The notes below the pieces were generated by a model, which was not told where the DNA came from, made no database searches, and worked only from the letters and a program-made list of their open reading frames with translations. From an uncultured Microbacteriaceae bacterium (GTDB taxonomy: Bacteria; Actinomycetota; Actinomycetes; Actinomycetales; Microbacteriaceae), in NCBI GenBank assembly GCA_943914115.1, contig CALUAU010000029.1, forward strand, positions 1-18,123: 18,123 nucleotides of DNA, given 5' to 3'. The position numbers and the translations under genes are program-made. This document shows, in pieces, positions 14,201 through 18,123 of the stretch; position 1 is the first letter of the stretch, and each line of letters starts with the position of its first letter.

Positions 14201-15417
14201 TCGTGGGTTCGGTGGCGCGCTCGGCGCGGTTCACCGCCCAGCTTGCCGACGCGATCGCCGCCGTGCGCATCGGCTATCCGTCCGACCCGGCCGTGCACGT
14301 CGGCCCGCTCGTGAGCCGCGCCACGGTGAAACAGGTCGAGGCGCTGACCGAACTGGCCGAGGGCGAACGCTGGCTGCTCGAACCGCGCGCCCTCGACGAT
14401 GCCGGCAGGCTGTGGACCCCCGGCATCCGCGTCGGTGTGCAGCCCGACTCACCATCGGCCCGGCAGGATGCACCGGTGCCGGTGATTAACCTCATCACCG
14501 CCGACTCACTGACCACAGCCACCGAAATCCAAAACCGCATCGACTACGGGCTCGGCGCCGGACTGTTCGCGCTCGACCGCGCCGAGATTGCCGAGTGGGT
14601 GCAGCTCGTGCGCGCCGGCAACCTCTACATCAACCGCGAAATGATCGACGGCCGCGTTCAACGGCAGCCGATCGGTGGCTGGGGTCGGTCGATGATCGGC
14701 ACCAAGATGAAGTCGGGTGGGCCAAATTCGCTCGTGCATCTGGGTCGTTGGCGAGCCGAGCCGGGTGAGCAATCACACACACTGCACTTGCGCGGGCTCG
14801 AAGACTCGGCCCAGCGACTCATCGAAGCGATGCAGGTGTCGCTCGACTTTGACGCGTTTGAGCGGGTGCGCACCACCGCGGTGAGCTGTCAGATCGCCTG
14901 GAATGAAGAGTTTGGTGAGGTAGTCGACCGCGCCAATCTCGGCGTTGAGCGCAACCTGTTTCGCTATCGCCCAACCGAGTGCCTGATCCGCGCCGCCGAA
15001 AACGCCTCCTTTACCGAGCTGGCACAGGTGCTGGTGGCGGTAACCGTAGCGCGGGCCCCGGTGCTGCTGTCACTCAGTCGCGAACTGCCCCGGCAGGTGG
15101 CCGATGAATTGGCGCTGCGCGGTGCCCGGGTGCGGCTCGAAAGCGACGAACAGTTCTCGCAGCGGATGCGGCAGGAAGGGCTTCGGGAGGCGCTGCGGAT
15201 GCGCCTAGTGGGTGGCTCGCGTTCCGCGGTGTGCCGGGCCACGAAGAACATTGTTGACATCGCGCTGTTCTCAGACGATGTCACACTCGCGGGCAGGCTT
15301 GAGATGCTGCCATTCCTTCGGGAGCAATCGATCTCGATCACCGCCAACCGGTTTGGCTACCCCGACGATCGGGTGATGGGGCTCTTCCCGCACGAGCGCG
15401 AAGCCGAACAGCTCTAA
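11293..15417 (+). CDS. PutA-like bifunctional proline catabolism protein with both active sites apparently lost
   Basis: A 1374-residue relative of PutA (proline dehydrogenase fused to glutamate-semialdehyde dehydrogenase), longer than the roughly 1150-1200 residues usual in actinobacteria. Residues 1-97 are basic then low-complexity. A PRODH-like region runs about 97-520, a Pro/Asp/Ala-rich linker to about 660, an ALDH-like region to about 1152, and the PutA C-terminal domain (NLFRYRP; GRLEMLPFLREQSISITANRFG) to the end. Scaffold motifs survive: VDAN (422), KPS (850), NLYINRE (1110) and RQPIGGWGRS (1124). Catalytic motifs do not. The NLDMEEYRDL-type segment is QLRVTSASRL (326-335), VKGAN is AITRR (392-396), and the paired Arg of YLVRR is YLRSL. 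In the ALDH half the catalytic Asn is I827, the Glu is M928, and the Cys of GQKCS is P965. The EFFGPV segment is also lost. The frame is uninterrupted with normal codon use, so it looks maintained rather than decaying. Motif comparison is from memory. Confidence 0.8.
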   Translation: MHNPQGDRAPETPRREKNRNESALRQERADLVRGVLARRNQGTNPQPNLDESISVGHSRAPQPEPGQMPPLPPLTNSPALAAAAAEESGAATAEEQINRFTVTVNDVIPETLALLDQWEADTHQREARAAQAAESGDRQADDSSELERVLRETGGAIFLRQLIDDVIRPDDRVAAGNGLADLSDRIPDTVTGASRRLLTLGTFAGAGAPFIAVPLAKRVTHRLFDAELVRARKLSERIEAVHRDGYAARVRPLCEPVLGENGFNALQERLLELAGHDELVELEMAIDNLDYLDNDWDFDGNADRAAMRLAAILLAATEGNTPTYVQLRVTSASRLELAVETFMRALDVNGLEQARAGIEIPADYPESAPLLRRLAGWAHLRREDGGSAIRVAITRRPGVRNELAEAKLRSMPPLCYTEPEAVDANAVRLIDEVLAPEHHGTLELEVGINSQFDAALALQLARKRGALAPVSALVPAGTPKHVVERLRAAGAAVRVRLGLLPESGLRAGTRYLRSLLAEHELQRSDTVHTPETDLSPASQRLLAAVDLVDGLPVGRAHVQQRVNPEDAPNVTASIPFDIFPPGLFSDEPEAPRPDWSESFVAAQPITIADDPNVTEAFGHIHDSAVDDSDPVQSTDNGDSAASRAEASATTANDTAVINPADTGAQPDLTEVVLGLRRGRPLRNTFRNEPVSDHTQPEVREWALRVIRRAAHSELGITEAAADMVESTEAISTILDQAHRASEHWSATSGWERAARLDTVARALEANRARLIEVAISETGFTFAEADRDVSDAIDLTNHAAHLARQLDRMQGARFEPVRVSLVVPGWIPPVGSTCAAIVAALAAGSAVVVKPSPRTPRTAAILVRVLWAAGVDEQLLHVASCDERLLTDEQLGEQLITDHRVERVLLQGTYETARRFLEWRADLPLVGMSGGKSSVIVTPSADYDLAAFEIARSVVASLGQRAARPSNAILVGSVARSARFTAQLADAIAAVRIGYPSDPAVHVGPLVSRATVKQVEALTELAEGERWLLEPRALDDAGRLWTPGIRVGVQPDSPSARQDAPVPVINLITADSLTTATEIQNRIDYGLGAGLFALDRAEIAEWVQLVRAGNLYINREMIDGRVQRQPIGGWGRSMIGTKMKSGGPNSLVHLGRWRAEPGEQSHTLHLRGLEDSAQRLIEAMQVSLDFDAFERVRTTAVSCQIAWNEEFGEVVDRANLGVERNLFRYRPTECLIRAAENASFTELAQVLVAVTVARAPVLLSLSRELPRQVADELALRGARVRLESDEQFSQRMRQEGLREALRMRLVGGSRSAVCRATKNIVDIALFSDDVTLAGRLEMLPFLREQSISITANRFGYPDDRVMGLFPHEREAEQL

Positions 15418-15454
15418 CGCGCATCCGGGTGGGGCGCCGCGTAACCTGCGGCCC

Positions 15455-15468
15455 GTAATATTACCGCC
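15455..15468 (+). promoter_or_regulatory. Leaderless -10 promoter element with overlapping palindrome
   Basis: TAATAT (15456-15461) is followed by seven bases and ATG at 15469. The hexamer lies inside the perfect 10-bp palindrome GTAATATTAC (15455-15464), an AT-rich island in GC-rich DNA. Confidence 0.5.
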
Positions 15469-16269
15469 ATGTTGCAGGTGCTCGATCGTGGCGCCCACGC
15501 AGTGGCGTGGCAGGTGGACGGAAAACCGGTGCTGTTTTCGAGTTCGCTCGCGACCTCGAATGCCGAAACTGCCTGGCGCGGTGGGGTGCCGATCTGTGCG
15601 CCCTGGTTCGCGGCCGGGCCCGATGGCAACCAGCGCCCCAGCCACGGCCCGGCGCGCACGAGCATCTGGCAGCCGCTTGCAGTGAGCGAAACCGCCACCC
15701 GGCACCGGCTTGAAGTGGGCCGGGATGCAGCCGGATGCGAGGCGAACCTCGAGCTGATTGCCAGCACCACGGCAACCGGCAACACGCTGGTGAATGAGCT
15801 GACGATCACCAACCGCGGCGAGCGCGAGGCGGTGGTCGAAGCGGCGCTGCACACCTATTTGCAGGTGTCGGATGTGACCGCAATCGCGCTGCGGGGGCTC
15901 GAGCACTGCCGCTACTTCGACAAGGCCGCGCAGCGCGAATGCGAAGCAGAACCGGAAATCGAGTTCGGTGCCCTGGTCGATCGCATTTATGAGCTGCCGG
16001 GTGGTGATGTCGACGATATTGTCGTCGTCGATGCGGCGATGGCGCGGCAGCTTAAATTGCGTTTCGATGGTGCCCGGCAGGCGGTCGTGTGGAATTGCGG
16101 TCCGGATGCAGCGCCCGCCGACCTCGGCGTCGGCCAGTGGCGCAACTATGTGTGCGTCGAGGCGGCGGCGCTCGGCGGCACCGCCCTGAGCGTTGGAACA
16201 CAGCTCGTGCTACGCAGCCAGATCACGGTGGTTGCCGAAGCGGCTAATGGCGCGGGCCCCGCGCGTTGA
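15469..16269 (+). CDS. D-hexose-6-phosphate mutarotase / aldose-1-epimerase-like protein
   Basis: A 266-residue beta-sandwich protein of the galactose mutarotase-like superfamily, closest to D-hexose-6-phosphate mutarotases (YeaD type) that interconvert the alpha and beta anomers of glucose-6-phosphate. RGGVPICAPWF (37-47) and SHGPART (58-64) match the family's GGIP-C-PWF and HG-AR motifs. AALHTYLQVSD (125-135) supplies the expected His128, and VCVEAA carries Glu231, the usual catalytic base. No signal peptide is seen, so it should be cytoplasmic. The start is fixed by the leaderless -10. It sits 52 bases after the PutA-like gene and 77 bases before the FAD oxidase, each with its own apparent promoter, so they are not obviously one operon. 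Confidence 0.88.
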   Translation: MLQVLDRGAHAVAWQVDGKPVLFSSSLATSNAETAWRGGVPICAPWFAAGPDGNQRPSHGPARTSIWQPLAVSETATRHRLEVGRDAAGCEANLELIASTTATGNTLVNELTITNRGEREAVVEAALHTYLQVSDVTAIALRGLEHCRYFDKAAQRECEAEPEIEFGALVDRIYELPGGDVDDIVVVDAAMARQLKLRFDGARQAVVWNCGPDAAPADLGVGQWRNYVCVEAAALGGTALSVGTQLVLRSQITVVAEAANGAGPAR

Positions 16270-16333
16270 CCCGCGCAATCACCCCGCGTTACCCCATAAG
16301 ACGGCCGTTGCTGGCAGCCGGGCAGCGAATTAC

Positions 16334-16346
16334 TAAACTGGCCGTC
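16334..16346 (+). promoter_or_regulatory. Leaderless -10 promoter element for the FAD oxidase
   Basis: TAAACT (16334-16339) is followed by seven bases and ATG at 16347. No Shine-Dalgarno sequence is present. Confidence 0.5.
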
Positions 16347-17705
16347 ATGCTTGATGGGTTACTCGCGGCCGTACCCGGCCGAGTCCGAACCGAACCGGCG
16401 CTACTTGATCAGTTGCGCGGCGACCGCTCGGGGCTGCGCAGCGCCGCCGCACCGCTCGCGCTCGTCGAAGCTGAAACGGTTGCCGACGTGCAGGCCACCT
16501 GCCGCTACGCCAACGAGCACGGCATTCCCGTCGTCACCCGCGGCGCCGGCACCGGGCTCTCCGGCGGCGCCGTTGCCGGGCACGGCGAAATCGTACTGTC
16601 GACGACCAAGATGACCCGCATCCACGAAATATCTCGCGATGACCTGCTGTGTGTGGTTGAGCCGGGAATCATCAACGCAGACCTCAACCGCGAACTCGCC
16701 AAGCACGGCCTGTGGTGGCCACCCGACCCCGCCAGCAAAGACCTGGCGACTGTTGGCGGCAATATCGCTATGAACGCGGGCGGGCTGCTGTGCGCCAAAT
16801 ATGGGGTGACCCGCGAATCGGTGCTGTCACTCAAGGTGGTGCTCGCCGACGGCGAATTGATCGAGGTGGGGCATCGCACCGTGAAGGGTGTCACCGGGCT
16901 CGACCTGTGCGCGCTCATGATCGGTTCGGAGGGCACACTCGGCATCATTGTCGAAGCGACGCTCAAACTGCGGCCAGCGGTTACCGGCACCGTGCCCACT
17001 ATCGGCGCCTATTTCGACACTGTTGCCGACGCGGCCGCCGCCTCGGCAACGGTCACCGCGGCAGGTTTGCAGCCGGCGATCCAAGAGCTGCTGGATGCCA
17101 ATATGCTGCGGGCGGTGAGCGACCACACCGGCGTTGATCTCGCCAGCCAGGGCAGCGTGTATTTGCTCATCCAAACCGACGGCAGCGACGCTGAACGCGA
17201 GGCACAGCGGGTGCTGGAAGTGGTTGAGAGCGCCGGGGGAAGAGCGGTGTTGACCACCGACCCCGAAGCCGCGGCATCGCTCGTAGATGTGCGGCGGCAG
17301 GGATTCCCGGCACTGGACGCAATGGGGTCGGTGCTTGTTGAAGATGTGGCCGTGCCGCGCTCAAAAATGGTGGCAATGTTCGCCGAAATCGATCGCATCG
17401 CCACGAAATACGATGTGTTTATTGCCTGCCCCTCGCACGCGGGCGACGGGAACTTGCATCCGACCTTCGTGTTTGAGGGGTCGGTGGATGCGGTTCCCGA
17501 CCGGGTGTGGGAAGCCGCCAACGAAATGTTTCATGCAGCACTTGCGCTTGGCGGCACGCTTTCGGGTGAACACGGCATCGGGCTGCTCAAGCGACGCTGG
17601 CTGGGTGATGAGCTCGGCGACCGACAGTACGACCTGCAGCGGCAGATCAAACAGGTGTTTGACCCGAAGAATATTCTCAACCCGGGCAAGGTGTTTACCG
17701 AATAG
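16347..17705 (+). CDS. GlcD-type FAD-linked 2-hydroxyacid oxidase/dehydrogenase
   Basis: A 452-residue flavoprotein of the GlcD / D-lactate dehydrogenase group, oxidising a 2-hydroxy acid such as glycolate, D-lactate or D-2-hydroxyglutarate. The FAD_binding_4 domain includes VVTRGAGTGLSGGA (62-75) and PDPASKDLATVGGNIAMNAGG (127-147). The C-terminal FAD-oxidase domain has HAGDGNLHP (364-372), with the metal- and substrate-binding His pair, and SGEHGIGLLKR (406-416). There is no iron-sulfur domain and no glcE or glcF beside it, so it would work alone or with distant partners. I chose ATG 16347 rather than an upstream TTG at 16266 because the added 27 residues are unlike the family and a -10 hexamer sits seven bases before 16347. 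The exact substrate cannot be told. Confidence 0.93.
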   Translation: MLDGLLAAVPGRVRTEPALLDQLRGDRSGLRSAAAPLALVEAETVADVQATCRYANEHGIPVVTRGAGTGLSGGAVAGHGEIVLSTTKMTRIHEISRDDLLCVVEPGIINADLNRELAKHGLWWPPDPASKDLATVGGNIAMNAGGLLCAKYGVTRESVLSLKVVLADGELIEVGHRTVKGVTGLDLCALMIGSEGTLGIIVEATLKLRPAVTGTVPTIGAYFDTVADAAAASATVTAAGLQPAIQELLDANMLRAVSDHTGVDLASQGSVYLLIQTDGSDAEREAQRVLEVVESAGGRAVLTTDPEAAASLVDVRRQGFPALDAMGSVLVEDVAVPRSKMVAMFAEIDRIATKYDVFIACPSHAGDGNLHPTFVFEGSVDAVPDRVWEAANEMFHAALALGGTLSGEHGIGLLKRRWLGDELGDRQYDLQRQIKQVFDPKNILNPGKVFTE

Positions 17706-17867
17706 CGGTTTGGGCATCCTATCGGCGCATTCATACCGGTGCCGCGGGCGCGGTTCTGATGGAACTCGAAGCGTCTGCGACCCCTCGAGGAGTACGCTGA
17801 GCTTGGGCGTTTTCGCCGCCAGTCGGCTCGTAACCCGTGCCGATTCATCGTCTCCAAGGAGGTTGTT
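17706..17867 (+). promoter_or_regulatory. Leader region of the butanediol dehydrogenase gene
   Basis: This is the longest gap in the window. TACGCT at 17793-17798 is a possible -10, which would give a leader of about 60 bases. A strong Shine-Dalgarno AAGGAGGT lies at 17856-17863. I see no convincing terminator for the preceding gene. Confidence 0.3.
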
Positions 17868-18123
17868 ATGAAGGCCGCACGCTACTACGGAAACCACGAC
17901 ATTCGCATCGAAGACATTCCCACACCGGAGGTCGCTCCGGGAACTGTCGGCATTGACGTTGCCTGGTGCGGTATCTGTGGCACCGACCTGCACGAATATC
18001 TCGACGGCCCCATTTTCTGTCCGCCGGCAGGGCATCCGCACCCCATCTCGGGTGAGTCATCGCCCATCACGCTCGGGCACGAAATGTCGGGCGTTGTCTA
18101 CGAAGTGGGTGAGGGCGTTGACG
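17868..18123 (+). CDS. Zinc-dependent alcohol dehydrogenase, 2,3-butanediol dehydrogenase-like (N-terminal part, cut by right edge)
   Basis: The first 85 residues of a medium-chain zinc dehydrogenase. MKAARYYGNHDIRIEDIP followed by VAWCGICGTDLHEYLDGPIF and a PPAGHPHP segment is the opening typical of (R,R)-butanediol dehydrogenases, which interconvert acetoin and 2,3-butanediol with NAD(H). Cys36 (in WCGICGTD) is the expected first catalytic zinc ligand, and GHE (about 70-72) supplies the His and Glu. The ATG has an excellent Shine-Dalgarno sequence five bases upstream, unlike the leaderless neighbours. The NAD-binding domain lies outside the window, so cofactor and completeness cannot be judged. 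Confidence 0.9.
   Translation, partial: MKAARYYGNHDIRIEDIPTPEVAPGTVGIDVAWCGICGTDLHEYLDGPIFCPPAGHPHPISGESSPITLGHEMSGVVYEVGEGVD

Overview
The window is GC-rich actinobacterial DNA, most likely from the family Microbacteriaceae. Support for this is an actinobacterial NucS mismatch nuclease, a DUF3618/holin-like/YtxH envelope trio, an uroporphyrinogen-III synthase next to a remnant of an actinobacterial coproheme decarboxylase, a PutA of actinobacterial layout, and many genes that appear to be translated from leaderless mRNAs. The genus cannot be fixed from the sequence alone. It looks like ordinary chromosome. I see no RNA genes, insertion sequences, CRISPR arrays or prophage, and no intergenic gap exceeds about 165 bases.

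Layout. At the left edge, the minus strand holds the acidic N-terminus of an unidentified protein and a GT4 glycosyltransferase. The glycosyltransferase diverges from nucS, and nucS ends tail-to-tail on a minus-strand MATE exporter, sharing a CTAG stop. The exporter diverges from an intact M13 zinc metallopeptidase. All later genes are on the plus strand. First comes a five-gene run of a YtxH-like protein, a holin-like membrane protein, a DUF3618 protein, a degenerate coproheme-decarboxylase-like protein and hemD. Next is the methionine importer metN-metI-metQ, followed by a very long PutA-like protein, a hexose-6-phosphate mutarotase-like protein, a GlcD-type FAD oxidase, and the start of a zinc butanediol dehydrogenase cut by the right edge.

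The most unusual content is two intact, full-length reading frames that look like enzymes whose active sites have been erased. The PutA-like protein keeps the family's scaffold and C-terminal signatures. It nevertheless lacks the proline dehydrogenase residues and the aldehyde dehydrogenase Asn, Glu and Cys; the Cys position is Pro. The coproheme-decarboxylase-like protein keeps both flanking ferredoxin-like segments but replaces the catalytic Tyr and heme-ligand His region with a strongly acidic stretch. Neither carries a frameshift or stop, so both look maintained for some non-catalytic role. These comparisons use remembered family motifs and were not computed.

A second theme is expression. 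Eight genes that start transcription units have a TANNNT-like -10 hexamer exactly 6-7 bases before the start codon and little or no Shine-Dalgarno sequence. Operon-internal genes and genes with leaders carry clear Shine-Dalgarno sequences. Several short inverted or direct repeats sit in promoter or leader regions.
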